15,391 bases of DNA from an uncultured Clostridium sp. (GCA_946497585.1 CAMMLF010000023.1:1-15391), one strand, 5' to 3'. Shown: positions 8,161 to 15,010, counted from the stretch's first letter. Translations and numbers: made by a program. The notes: generated by a model not told the origin, from the sequence alone.

Positions 8161-8844
8161 TTATTTTACACTTTTTCTTCTTTGCAATACTATGATAGTC
8201 AATACCACAAATAAAGCAGAGAATGATACTAATAATACTAAATTTTTAATTGATATAGTCCCTAAATAGAATGACTCATAAAAAGCCTCCATTAATGAGA
8301 AATTAGTAAAAATAGTACTAAAGCTTGGCAAAAACCATAGTAAAATAAATACTGCTATAGTTATTACTGCTGATATTACTTGATTTTCTGTTAAGCTTGA
8401 TGCAAACATACCAAATGAAACATAGGCTATGGCTAATAGAGCAAAACCTAATATTGCAACTAGTGTTTTACCTAGTTGTGGTTCTCCAAAATAGCTAAGT
8501 ATTCCAAAGTATATTAATGTTAGTAGTACTGAAACTACTACAACTAGTGCTGCTGCAACAAATTTGCCAAGTACTATTTGTGTTATGCTTCTAGGTGATG
8601 TTAATAATAATTGCTCAGTTCCATTTTTTCTTTCTTCTGAAAACATTCTCATTGTAACTAAAGGTACTATAAATGTTAGTATTGTTACTGCTGAGCCAAA
8701 CATATATGGAAAATCTGTACTTAAATATGTAAATACATCTAAGTAAAAGAATATGCTACAGGTTAGCAAAAACACGCCAATATATATGTACCCAATTGGA
8801 GATAAAAAATATGATTTAAATTCTTTTTTAATAATTGCCCACAT
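8161..8844 (-). CDS. ABC-2 type permease (GldF-like)
   Basis: The membrane-spanning subunit of an ABC-2 exporter-type system, 227 residues with about six helices. The start MWAIIKKEFKSYFLSPIGYI is the characteristic amphipathic interface helix plus first membrane helix of the GldF/NosY-like group. The cytoplasmic loop MRMFSEERKNGTEQLLLTSP (65-84), with the ERKxGT signature that contacts the ATPase, is diagnostic for the family. Its start codon overlaps the ATPase stop by one base (TAATG), indicating translational coupling and equimolar assembly. An AGGAGG-like site lies in the end of the upstream gene. It would form the transporter together with the ATPase and the GldG-like protein. Confidence 0.92.
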   Translation of the reverse strand: MWAIIKKEFKSYFLSPIGYIYIGVFLLTCSIFFYLDVFTYLSTDFPYMFGSAVTILTFIVPLVTMRMFSEERKNGTEQLLLTSPRSITQIVLGKFVAAALVVVVSVLLTLIYFGILSYFGEPQLGKTLVAILGFALLAIAYVSFGMFASSLTENQVISAVITIAVFILLWFLPSFSTIFTNFSLMEAFYESFYLGTISIKNLVLLVSFSALFVVLTIIVLQRRKSVK

Positions 8845-10202
8845 TAGTTTTTACCTCCTTTTTTTGATTTTTTCTTTTTATTACTATTTTTATTATTTTG
8901 CATTACTTTTTCTTTTATTTTATTTTCTTTAGCACTTTTCTTTTGTGTATCTGTTTTTACTTTTTCTAAATTTTGTTTTGCTTTTTCCACTTTCTTTTCT
9001 GCTTTCTCAGTTTTATTTTGCACTTTTTCTGCTGTTTTTTCTTCTTTAATTTTATTTTTAACTTCTTTAACTCTTTCTTTTTCTTCCTTTTCTCTTTTTT
9101 TATTTTCTTCCCATTGTTTATTAAATTCTTCTTTTTCTTTTTGTCTTAAATCTTTTTTATCTTGTTTTATTGCTTCTTTTCTGTCTTTCTTAGACATTTT
9201 GCTTAACTCTTCTTCCCTTTTTGCCTTTTTCTCTTCTTCCTTCTTTTTCTTTTCCTCTGCCTCATTTTCTTTTTGGCTAATTAGCTTTAAGAAGGCATCT
9301 TCTAGTGTTATTTCTGATTTTTTTAGTTCTAATATATTAATGTCATTTTTAGGGAACAAATTAAATATTTCCTTTCTTAAGTCAGTAGATTTGTCTGCTA
9401 TTAACTCATATTGCTTTGTTCCATCGTTTTTATCTTTTATAAATTCTATAGATTTTAAGTTTTTAATTTTTTTAGCGACTTTTTCTATTTTATTTTTTTC
9501 ATCTTCTACTGTAACAAAAATTCTATTTTCTTCTTCAAATTTTTCTTCCAAATTACTTGGTGTATCTACTGCCAACACTTTTCCTTTGTTTATAATTATA
9601 ACTTTTTCACATATTTGACTTACTTCTGATAAAATATGCGAACTTAATATAACTGTGTGATTTTTTCCAAGTTTTCTAATTAAATCTCTTATTTCAGTTA
9701 TTTGTTTTGGGTCAAGTCCAACAGTTGGCTCATCTAATATAAGAACTTTAGGGTCTCCTATTAGTGCTCCTGCCATACTTACTCTTTGCTTATATCCTCG
9801 AGATAGATTTCTTATTAGCTTTTTTTGAACATCTGTAAGCCCAACATCTTTTAAAACTTTGTCAACTTTTTCTTTCTTTTCCTTTCTCTTAACATATTTT
9901 AAATCTGCCATATAATTTACAAATTCACGTACAGTCAAATCATTATAAAGTGGTGTACTTTCTGGCATATAACCTATTTGTCTTTTGACTTTTTTTGGGT
10001 CTTTAGATATGTCATAATCATTTACAATTATTTTGCCACTTGTAGGCTCTATGTAACCTGTTATCATATTCATTGTAGTGCTTTTGCCTGCGCCATTAGG
10101 GCCTAAAAACCCAACAATCTCATCGTTTTTTATGGTAAAATTAATATCATCAACAGCTGTAAAATTACCATACTTTTTTGTGACGTGTTTTACCTCAATC
10201 AC
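8844..10202 (-). CDS. ABC transporter ATPase with a long Lys/Glu-rich C-terminal tail
   Basis: The ATPase of an ABC-2 system of the GldA/NatA type. Counted from the GTG at 10202 (452 residues): Walker A GPNGAGKST (34-42), signature LSRGYKQR (133-140), Walker B VLILDEP (153-159), D-loop GLDP and switch His in SSH (about 187-189). After about residue 225 a typical C-terminal regulatory lobe runs to about 310. About 140 further residues follow, almost entirely Lys, Glu, Asn and Gln and predicted to form charged coiled coil, ending in KKKKSKKGGKN. Relatives usually end near 300-320, so this tail is a lineage-specific extension. The GTG is preferred because AAGGAGG lies eight bases upstream. A TTG start at 10220 would put that site inside the gene. 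First gene of the set; overlaps the permease start by one base. Confidence 0.92.
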   Translation of the reverse strand: MIEVKHVTKKYGNFTAVDDINFTIKNDEIVGFLGPNGAGKSTTMNMITGYIEPTSGKIIVNDYDISKDPKKVKRQIGYMPESTPLYNDLTVREFVNYMADLKYVKRKEKKEKVDKVLKDVGLTDVQKKLIRNLSRGYKQRVSMAGALIGDPKVLILDEPTVGLDPKQITEIRDLIRKLGKNHTVILSSHILSEVSQICEKVIIINKGKVLAVDTPSNLEEKFEEENRIFVTVEDEKNKIEKVAKKIKNLKSIEFIKDKNDGTKQYELIADKSTDLRKEIFNLFPKNDINILELKKSEITLEDAFLKLISQKENEAEEKKKKEEEKKAKREEELSKMSKKDRKEAIKQDKKDLRQKEKEEFNKQWEENKKREKEEKERVKEVKNKIKEEKTAEKVQNKTEKAEKKVEKAKQNLEKVKTDTQKKSAKENKIKEKVMQNNKNSNKKKKSKKGGKN

Positions 10203-10247
10203 TGTTTTTTCCTCCTTCAAGATCTACTTTTCAGCAATATGCTTTCT

Positions 10248-10287
10248 AAAAAGCTCCTATATTGTTCAATATATTTTGAAGCTTTTT
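10248..10287 (-). terminator. Hairpin with U-rich 3' arm between the M18 gene and the ABC set
   Basis: AAAAAGCT (10248-10255) and AGCTTTTT (10280-10287) form an 8-bp perfect stem, with a further TATATT/AATATA helix inside. On the minus strand the 3' arm ends in five U residues. It could end the aminopeptidase transcript or attenuate the ABC set. Confidence 0.45.
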
Positions 10288-10300
10288 CACTTATCTTTTT

Positions 10301-10331
10301 AAAGGATTTGCCTATTTTAAGCAAATCCTTT
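10301..10331. terminator. Stem-loop terminator-like hairpin downstream of the M18 gene
   Basis: AAAGGATTTGC (10301-10311) and GCAAATCCTTT (10321-10331) form an 11-bp perfect stem with a 9-base loop. The T-rich stretch GTTTTTCTTT follows on the plus strand, so the canonical polarity is plus. On the minus strand, the direction of the nearby genes, only the stem-end T3 is present. It may still stop or stabilise minus transcripts. Confidence 0.5.
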
Positions 10332-10349
10332 GTTTTTCTTTAATATATC

Positions 10350-10355
10350 ATTATA
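10350..10355 (-). promoter_or_regulatory. Perfect -10 box upstream of the ABC gene set
   Basis: TATAAT reads on the minus strand at 10355-10350, about 150 bases before the ABC ATPase start. No good -35 box stands 16-18 bases further upstream. If used, the transcript would carry a leader containing both nearby hairpins. Confidence 0.35.
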
Positions 10356-10386
10356 GTGCAAGCAATTCAATACTTTCACATAAAAT

Positions 10387-11766
10387 TTACATTTTAAAGA
10401 AAGCTTCATATGCTTTAAATGCCATGTAAACGTCATATTTGCAAGTTACCTCGTATGGTGCGTGCATTGAAAGTACTGGAACTCCACAGTCTATAACATC
10501 AACTCCTTTATTAGCTAAAATGTATGCGATTGTTCCGCCACCGCCAATGTCTGTTTTTCCAAGTTCAGCTACTTGGAATTTTATTTTATTAGCGTTAAAT
10601 AATCTTCTTATTTCTGCAACATATTCTGCATTTGCGTCAGATGAATTATATTTTCCGCCTGAACCTGTGTATTTGTTTAAGCTAATTCCTTTACCTAAGT
10701 ATCCTGCATTATTTGTATCTGATACTGAGATATATAATGGGTCAGCACCTGCGTCAACATCTGCTGAAAGCATTTTTGAATTACAAAATACTTTGTCTAA
10801 TAGATTTGGTCTATTAATTCTTGTTTTGTTTAATAGTTCTGCTATAAATGTATCAAATACGTGTGATTCCATACCTGTATTACCCATACTGCCTATTTCT
10901 TCTTTGTCTGAGAATAAGCAAACTGCAGTTCTTCTTGGTTTTTCTACATTTAATATAGCTCTTAATGATGTATAAACACATACTTTATCATCTTGACCAT
11001 ATCCTGCAATTAAACTTTCATCAAATCCTAATGTTCTGCACTTAAAAGCTGGCACAACTTCTAATTCTGAACTAATAAAATCTTCTTCATTTATTCCATA
11101 TTTTTTATTTAATAATTTTAATATGTTGCTTTTTACTTGTTCTTTTTCTTCTGATGTATCTGGTATGCTACCAACTAGTATAGAAAGTTTTTCAGCATTA
11201 ATAGCTTCAGATAATTTCTTTTGTTGTTGCTCTTTTGCTAAATGTGGTAAAAGGTCTGTTATTGTAAATACTGGCTCATCATCATTTTCACCAAGTGATA
11301 CATAAAGTTTTTCCCCATTTTCTTTAATAATAACTCCATGAATTGCAAGTGGAATTGTTGTCCATTGATATTTTTTTATTCCACCATAATAGTGAGTTTT
11401 TAAATATGCTAAATTACCTTCTTGGTAAAGTGGATTTGGTTTTAAATCTAGTCTTGGTGAATCTGCGTGTGCTCCAACTATGTTAATTCCCGCTTCCATA
11501 GATTCTGTACCTATTACAGCTAAATATATGTTTTTGCCTCTATTAATGAAGTAAACTTTATCTCCAGGATAAAGTTCTGAGTATTCATCAAGGCTTTTAA
11601 ATCCATTTTGTCTAGCCAATACTTCTGTCTCTCTTATAATTTCTCTTTCTGTTTTGGCACTGTTTAAAAATTTCATATATTCTTCAGAAAAAGTAAATAT
11701 GGCATTTTTCTCTTCTTCGCTCACTTCTTCCCAACCTGATTTTTTGTTTTTTAGTAAATCGTTCAT
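10387..11766 (-). CDS. apeA: M18 family zinc aminopeptidase
   Basis: A cytosolic di-zinc exopeptidase that removes N-terminal residues from peptides, probably in peptide recycling; family members favour acidic or hydrophobic N-termini. Visible metal-site and catalytic blocks are GAHADSPRLDLKP (H100 ligand, D102), GYGQDDKVC (D260 bridging ligand), SDKEEIGSMGNTG (E289 general base and E290 ligand), SADVDAG (336-340) and VLSMHAPYEV (H435). A Gly-rich stretch TDIGGGGTIA lies at 405-414. The dimerisation domain is the insert of about 100-235. The length of 459 is normal for the ApeA-type branch, which the ATG-proximal sequence and YYGGIKKYQW also resemble; the symbol rests on that recollection. 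The ATG at 11766 has AAAAGGAGGAG upstream. It is probably transcribed alone. Confidence 0.93.
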   Translation of the reverse strand: MNDLLKNKKSGWEEVSEEEKNAIFTFSEEYMKFLNSAKTEREIIRETEVLARQNGFKSLDEYSELYPGDKVYFINRGKNIYLAVIGTESMEAGINIVGAHADSPRLDLKPNPLYQEGNLAYLKTHYYGGIKKYQWTTIPLAIHGVIIKENGEKLYVSLGENDDEPVFTITDLLPHLAKEQQQKKLSEAINAEKLSILVGSIPDTSEEKEQVKSNILKLLNKKYGINEEDFISSELEVVPAFKCRTLGFDESLIAGYGQDDKVCVYTSLRAILNVEKPRRTAVCLFSDKEEIGSMGNTGMESHVFDTFIAELLNKTRINRPNLLDKVFCNSKMLSADVDAGADPLYISVSDTNNAGYLGKGISLNKYTGSGGKYNSSDANAEYVAEIRRLFNANKIKFQVAELGKTDIGGGGTIAYILANKGVDVIDCGVPVLSMHAPYEVTCKYDVYMAFKAYEAFFKM

Positions 11767-11798
11767 ACGCTCCTCCTTTTTAACATCTATTTGCTAAC

Positions 11799-11807
11799 AT
11801 TATATCA
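11799..11807 (-). promoter_or_regulatory. Extended -10 promoter of the M18 gene
   Basis: TGATATAAT reads on the minus strand (11807-11799), an extended -10 (TGn plus a perfect TATAAT). A perfect TTGACA lies only 9 bases further up (11819-11814), too close to serve as its -35 box. The start codon is about 32 bases downstream of the -10 box. Confidence 0.5.
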
Positions 11808-11890
11808 ATAGTATGTCAAAAAATAAAGGGAAAATTCAAATTTTTATAATTGGCCGAGACAATTTCAGTGACAATGAAAAAATATATCCG

Positions 11891-11930
11891 AAAGGCTGTA
11901 AGACCTAAGGCCTTACAAGCCGCTTTTTTT
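11891..11930 (+). terminator. Strong hairpin with T-tract on the plus strand, just beyond the pilin-like frame
   Basis: GGCTGTAAG pairs with CTTACAAGCC around an ACCTAAGGC loop that can pair further (CCT/AGG). GC and seven T follow on the plus strand. It has full intrinsic-terminator form for a plus transcript, yet no plus-strand gene precedes it. On the minus strand the same hairpin lies about 20 bases after the stop of the pilin-like frame and has no U-tract. Confidence 0.6.
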
Positions 11931-11943
11931 ACTCTATTTCCCA

Positions 11944-12486
11944 CTAGTCCGCTATTTGATATGGGCTAGAGCTACTTCCATCTCCTGAGCTTAGTCGGAT
12001 ATTAGATCCTAGAGAAACTACGGGGCGCAAACGACCGTTGCTGTTGAGCGTGTAAGTGCTCGAGTAGAACAAGACGTTACCGCCGAAGTTGCTGCTGCTT
12101 ACATAGCGAAGCCCGAAGTACGCAAGGTTAGAGTAAGAGCGAACATAGCGCGACGCAAGCAAATATCTGTTTCCAGAATGTACCAAATTGTAGAACGTGC
12201 TGTTTTTGTAATAGCTACTGCTCATCGATCCAGAGTAATATGTTTGCGTTACTGTTAATGATGAGCTTGCTTGTGTATATGTTTCTGTGGTTGGTTCACT
12301 ATAGTAACTATCACTTTGTCCTATTCCGTCTGTTTTTACCTCTGAATTTGGATCATTTGTTGTTGCCAAATCTATGCCTGAGCCGTTTTCTTGTGCATAT
12401 ATGTTTGGATAGTATCTATAGTTGCTACTTGTATACGTTTTTGTATCCCCTACTGTTGAAGTTTCATTTTTATGATTGTAAAAATT
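11944..12486 (-). pseudogene. N-terminally truncated surface/pilin-like protein with hypervariable-looking C-terminal domain
   Basis: An open frame of 180 residues that begins right after an in-frame TAA (12489-12487). The only plausible upstream start gives the six-residue peptide MNKYSK. Inside the frame the first start-like codon is a TTG at 12369 without a binding site. Yet protein-like sequence clearly extends before it (YRYYPNIYAQENGSGID). The C-terminal part reads RYLLASRYVRSYSNLAYFGL, then RYVSSSN, a variable stretch, LRPVVSLGSNIRLSSGDG and PYQIAD. From memory this matches a clostridial family of exported, often prepilin-like surface proteins with an xLASRYV...FGLRYV...LRPVVSL domain. 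No signal, membrane helix or prepilin motif is present in any frame upstream, so as it stands it could not be exported. From about 12180 to the end the sequence is about half GC with many NNC codons, unlike its own 5' half. It is probably a truncated copy or silent cassette. Confidence 0.55.
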
Positions 12487-12544
12487 TTATTTTGAATATT
12501 TATTCATTTAATATTTACAAATAATTTTATTTATTGTTTAATAT

Positions 12545-12550
12545 ATTATA
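12545..12550 (-). promoter_or_regulatory. -10-like box upstream of the pilin-like frame
   Basis: TATAAT reads on the minus strand at 12550-12545, 38 bases before the small MNKYSK frame. No clear -35 box stands at the right distance. It could give low-level transcription of the truncated frame. Confidence 0.25.
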
Positions 12551-12563
12551 GTAATATACTTTT

Positions 12564-12597
12564 AAAGCAAAGCATTTTTTGACTCTAAATTTGCTTT
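12564..12597. promoter_or_regulatory. Inverted repeat spanning the vanW-like gene's -35 region
   Basis: AAAGCAAA (12564-12571) and TTTGCTTT (12590-12597) form an 8-bp perfect inverted repeat with 18 bases between. They bracket the -35 box at 12579-12584. The position suits an operator for a dimeric regulator; the regulator is unknown. Confidence 0.4.
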
Positions 12598-12607
12598 GTG
12601 TTAAAAT
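12579..12607 (+). promoter_or_regulatory. Promoter of the VanW/G5 gene
   Basis: TTGACT (12579-12584) and TAAAAT (12602-12607), each one base off consensus, have a 17-base spacer. The start codon lies 35 bases beyond the -10 box, with AGAAAGGG (12623-12630) as the binding site. Confidence 0.7.
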
Positions 12608-12642
12608 ATGCGCATGAATTCTAGAAAGGGTTAGACTTTATT

Positions 12643-14301
12643 ATGAATGCAATTCTTTATAATTCGGACACCTCTTCTACAGATACCGAAGAGGTTTTTG
12701 AAGAGGCTAAGCAAATAATTGAAAATAATAGTAATACTACCTTTGAAAAAGTACCAAAGAAAAAACATACAAAAGGAATTGTAATAACTATTTGCATTTT
12801 GGTATTTCTTCTTATTTTAGGAATATTATCCACAATTTTTGCACTTCTTAATGTTAATAGTGACAAAATAATATCTGGCATATCTATTCTTGGTATTGAT
12901 GTTTCTGGCCTTACACAAGAAGAGGCAAATACAAAAGTGTCTGAAAACTTAAATTCAAGATTAGAAACTAATTTGGTATTTAGCCATAATGGTACACTTT
13001 ACAATGTTCTTCCAAGTCAGCTTGAATGTAGTTATGACATAACTAAAGCTGTAAATGAAGCATATTCTTGTGGTAGAAATGGCAATATTTTTGAAAACAA
13101 TTTTGATATATTAAACACTTTAATTAATAAGGTAGATATAAATGTCGATTTTTCATATAGTACTGATTTATATGACTCAGTTGTATCACAAATGAATACC
13201 AATTTTGAAGATGGTCTTAAACAATCTTCATACACTATTGATGGTAATAATTTAATAATAACATCTGGCAAAGCTGGAAATGTTATTAAATCCGAAGAAC
13301 TAAGGAATTCAATTGTAGATAAACTTACATCAGTTGATTATAACACAGACTCTATAGAAGTTCCTGTAGAAGAAGTTCAACCTGATGGCATAGATATTGA
13401 CAAAATACATAGTGAAATTTACAAAGAAGCAACTGATGCATATTACACAACCGACCCATATGCTGTTTATCCTTCTTCTAATGGTTTAGATTTTGATATA
13501 TCTATAGATGAAGCAAAGCAAATGGTTTCTACACCACAAGACACCTATACAATACCTTTAAAAACATTGTATCCAGATGTTACAACAAACGAAATTGGTA
13601 GAGAAGCTTTCCCAGATTTGCTTGCAACATACTCTACAAGTTATGCATCAAGTAATGCAAATCGTTCAACTAACATTGCTTTGGCCGCATCAAAAATAAA
13701 CGGAACCGTTTTAATGCCGGGCGAAGAATTTTCATTTAACGGAACTGTTGGAAAACGTACAGCTGCAGCTGGTTTCAAGACAGCTACTGTATATTCAAAT
13801 GGTCAAGTTACAACAGATTATGGCGGTGGTATTTGCCAAGTATCTAGCACACTTTACAATAGTGTACTTAGAGCTAATTTAGAAATAACTAATAGAGTAA
13901 ATCATACATTTACAGTTGGATATGTTCCAATAGGATTAGATGCTACTGTTTCTTGGGGAGCACCTGATTTTAAATTTAAAAATAGCAGAAGCTACCCTGT
14001 AAAAATAGTTGCAACAACTTCAAATAAAAGATTGACAATTAGTGTATATGGATTAAAAGAAGACGTAGAATATGAAGTAGAGCTTGTATCTTATAGAACT
14101 GGTACAGTTCCTTATTCTACAGTTTATACAACAGATTCATCACTGGCCAAAGGTCAAACAAGAGTAGTTCAATCTGGTTCAAATGGTGCAACATCGGTAG
14201 CATACAAAATATTAAAATTAAATGGTAAAGAAGTTTCTCGTACATTACTTTCTAAAGATAGATATAGTCCTCATAATCAAATTATAGCAAGAGGAAATTA
14301 G
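12643..14301 (+). CDS. VanW family membrane-anchored protein with YoaR-like and G5 domains
   Basis: A 552-residue cell-envelope protein. In order: an acidic cytoplasmic tail with KKKHTK, one membrane helix (about 45-69), and a YoaR-like putative peptidoglycan-binding region (about 76-315, with ISGISILGIDVSGLTQEEA). The VanW domain (about 325-465) has RSTNIALAASKINGTVLMPG, the signature GGGICQVSSTLYN (394-406) and HTFTVGYVP. A C-terminal G5 domain (about 472-552) ends in HNQIIARGN. VanW occurs in some vancomycin-resistance clusters but is widespread in clostridia with no link to resistance. Its biochemical role is unknown, and G5 is thought to bind amino sugars of the wall. No vanA/B/H/X genes are nearby, so resistance should not be inferred. 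It has its own promoter, divergent from the truncated pilin-like frame, and a hairpin terminator. Confidence 0.93.
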   Translation: MNAILYNSDTSSTDTEEVFEEAKQIIENNSNTTFEKVPKKKHTKGIVITICILVFLLILGILSTIFALLNVNSDKIISGISILGIDVSGLTQEEANTKVSENLNSRLETNLVFSHNGTLYNVLPSQLECSYDITKAVNEAYSCGRNGNIFENNFDILNTLINKVDINVDFSYSTDLYDSVVSQMNTNFEDGLKQSSYTIDGNNLIITSGKAGNVIKSEELRNSIVDKLTSVDYNTDSIEVPVEEVQPDGIDIDKIHSEIYKEATDAYYTTDPYAVYPSSNGLDFDISIDEAKQMVSTPQDTYTIPLKTLYPDVTTNEIGREAFPDLLATYSTSYASSNANRSTNIALAASKINGTVLMPGEEFSFNGTVGKRTAAAGFKTATVYSNGQVTTDYGGGICQVSSTLYNSVLRANLEITNRVNHTFTVGYVPIGLDATVSWGAPDFKFKNSRSYPVKIVATTSNKRLTISVYGLKEDVEYEVELVSYRTGTVPYSTVYTTDSSLAKGQTRVVQSGSNGATSVAYKILKLNGKEVSRTLLSKDRYSPHNQIIARGN

Positions 14302-14327
14302 ATTGATTTAATATAAGCTTAATAAAT

Positions 14328-14353
14328 AACCACGGGATTGGATTCCCGTGGTT
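14328..14353 (+). terminator. Terminator of the VanW/G5 gene
   Basis: AACCACGGGA (14328-14337) pairs perfectly with TCCCGTGGTT (14344-14353) around a 6-base loop. A short T-rich TTCCTATT run follows on the plus strand, 27 bases after the stop codon. Confidence 0.75.
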
Positions 14354-14371
14354 TCCTATTAAAAATAAATA

Positions 14372-14405
14372 AATCCCTATTCCAAACCTAATTGAAATAG
14401 GGGTT
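14372..14405 (-). terminator. Terminator of the FxLYD-like gene
   Basis: On the minus strand AACCCCTATT pairs with AATAGGGATT (14405-14396 with 14381-14372, one G-T pair). It is followed by the T-rich TATTTATTTTT. It begins about 22 bases past the stop codon at 14428. Confidence 0.7.
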
Positions 14406-14427
14406 AAATTAGTTTATATAAAATAAT

Positions 14428-14901
14428 CTATTCTATTCTAAAATCATATGCATTAATTATATCTTTTGTTGTAGAAGCATTTAATTGTGCTGTTTCTCCG
14501 GCATTCATTGCTGGTATTACACCAGGAATAGTTGCAATAGTATTTCCTTGGCTATCTACGAAAACTAGAGATACATCTTGAGCATCTGTGCTAGAATTGC
14601 TATTGTTTGTAACATTAGCAAGTAATCTGTTTAAGCCGTTTACTGTTGTTAATTGAATATTAGATATAGTCACATTTTGATAATTTTTATTCTCTTTTAG
14701 TTTTGAACTTACGTTTAATTTACTTCCATCTGAGTATAATGCTGTATACTCGCTACCTGCTTCAGAACTCGAGCTAGATGGAGTTTGTGTATTATTGTTC
14801 TCATTATTATTTAAAACAGCTCTTACTATTAATAAAGCTACAATGACTATAATTGCTATTACTACCAAAATTAGTATTCTCTTTTTTTCCTTCTTCTTCA
14901 T
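14428..14901 (-). CDS. Small membrane-anchored protein with FxLYD-like domain
   Basis: A 157-residue protein of unknown function. It has a basic N-terminus (MKKKEKKR), one membrane helix (about 9-29), an Asn/Ser-rich linker (about 31-48), and a compact beta-sandwich-like domain (about 70-157). Features such as NVTISNIQLTTVNGL, LLANVTNNSNS, SLVFVDSQGNTIATIPG and the PAMNAGETAQLNAS turn recall FxLYD domains, found in many Gram-positive envelope proteins with no known activity. The helix lacks a lipobox Cys, so it is an anchored protein rather than a lipoprotein. The ATG at 14901 has AAAAGGAGG upstream. It is a single-gene transcript with its own near-consensus promoter and terminator. The domain assignment is by pattern resemblance only. 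Confidence 0.75.
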   Translation of the reverse strand: MKKKEKKRILILVVIAIIVIVALLIVRAVLNNNENNNTQTPSSSSSEAGSEYTALYSDGSKLNVSSKLKENKNYQNVTISNIQLTTVNGLNRLLANVTNNSNSSTDAQDVSLVFVDSQGNTIATIPGVIPAMNAGETAQLNASTTKDIINAYDFRIE

Positions 14902-14981
14902 AGTATCCTCCTTTTTAATAATTTCATTTGTCTTATAACTATATTTCTATTATTGTCTTTAGTTATAATTTTAATACTTAT

Positions 14982-15010
14982 ATTATACAAATAACTTTTT
15001 TTAATTGCAA
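14982..15010 (-). promoter_or_regulatory. Promoter of the FxLYD-like gene
   Basis: On the minus strand TTGCAA (15010-15005) and a perfect TATAAT (14987-14982) have a 17-base spacer. The start codon lies 80 bases downstream of the -10 box, giving an AT-rich leader with no clear structure. Confidence 0.65.

Noticed and set aside
9199..9618. Plus-strand 139-residue Ser/Phe-rich frame
   Set aside because: It is the antisense shadow of the Lys/Glu-rich ATPase tail; AAA/GAA codons read as TTT/TTC on the other strand. No binding site or family resemblance.
10439..10975. Plus-strand 178-residue frame
   Set aside because: It is antisense to the M18 aminopeptidase, whose metal-site motifs are intact in the opposite strand.
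11811..11819. TTGACA near the M18 gene as a -35 box
   Set aside because: It is only 9 bases from the perfect TATAAT and no good -10 box lies 17 bases downstream; the extended -10 explains the promoter better.
12487..12507. MNKYSK as a real start of the pilin-like protein, with stop readthrough or frameshift
   Set aside because: It has no ribosome binding site, and rejoining the frames would still give no export signal or membrane helix, so recoding would not restore a usable protein.
12240..12524. Plus-strand 94-residue hydrophobic frame
   Set aside because: It overlaps the 5' half of the pilin-like frame and the vanW upstream region; its Leu/Phe-rich composition is typical of antisense AT-rich DNA and it has no binding site.
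12643..14301. Vancomycin-resistance determinant
   Set aside because: The VanW domain is common in clostridia apart from resistance, and none of the functional van genes (ligase, dehydrogenase, dipeptidase, two-component system) is present.
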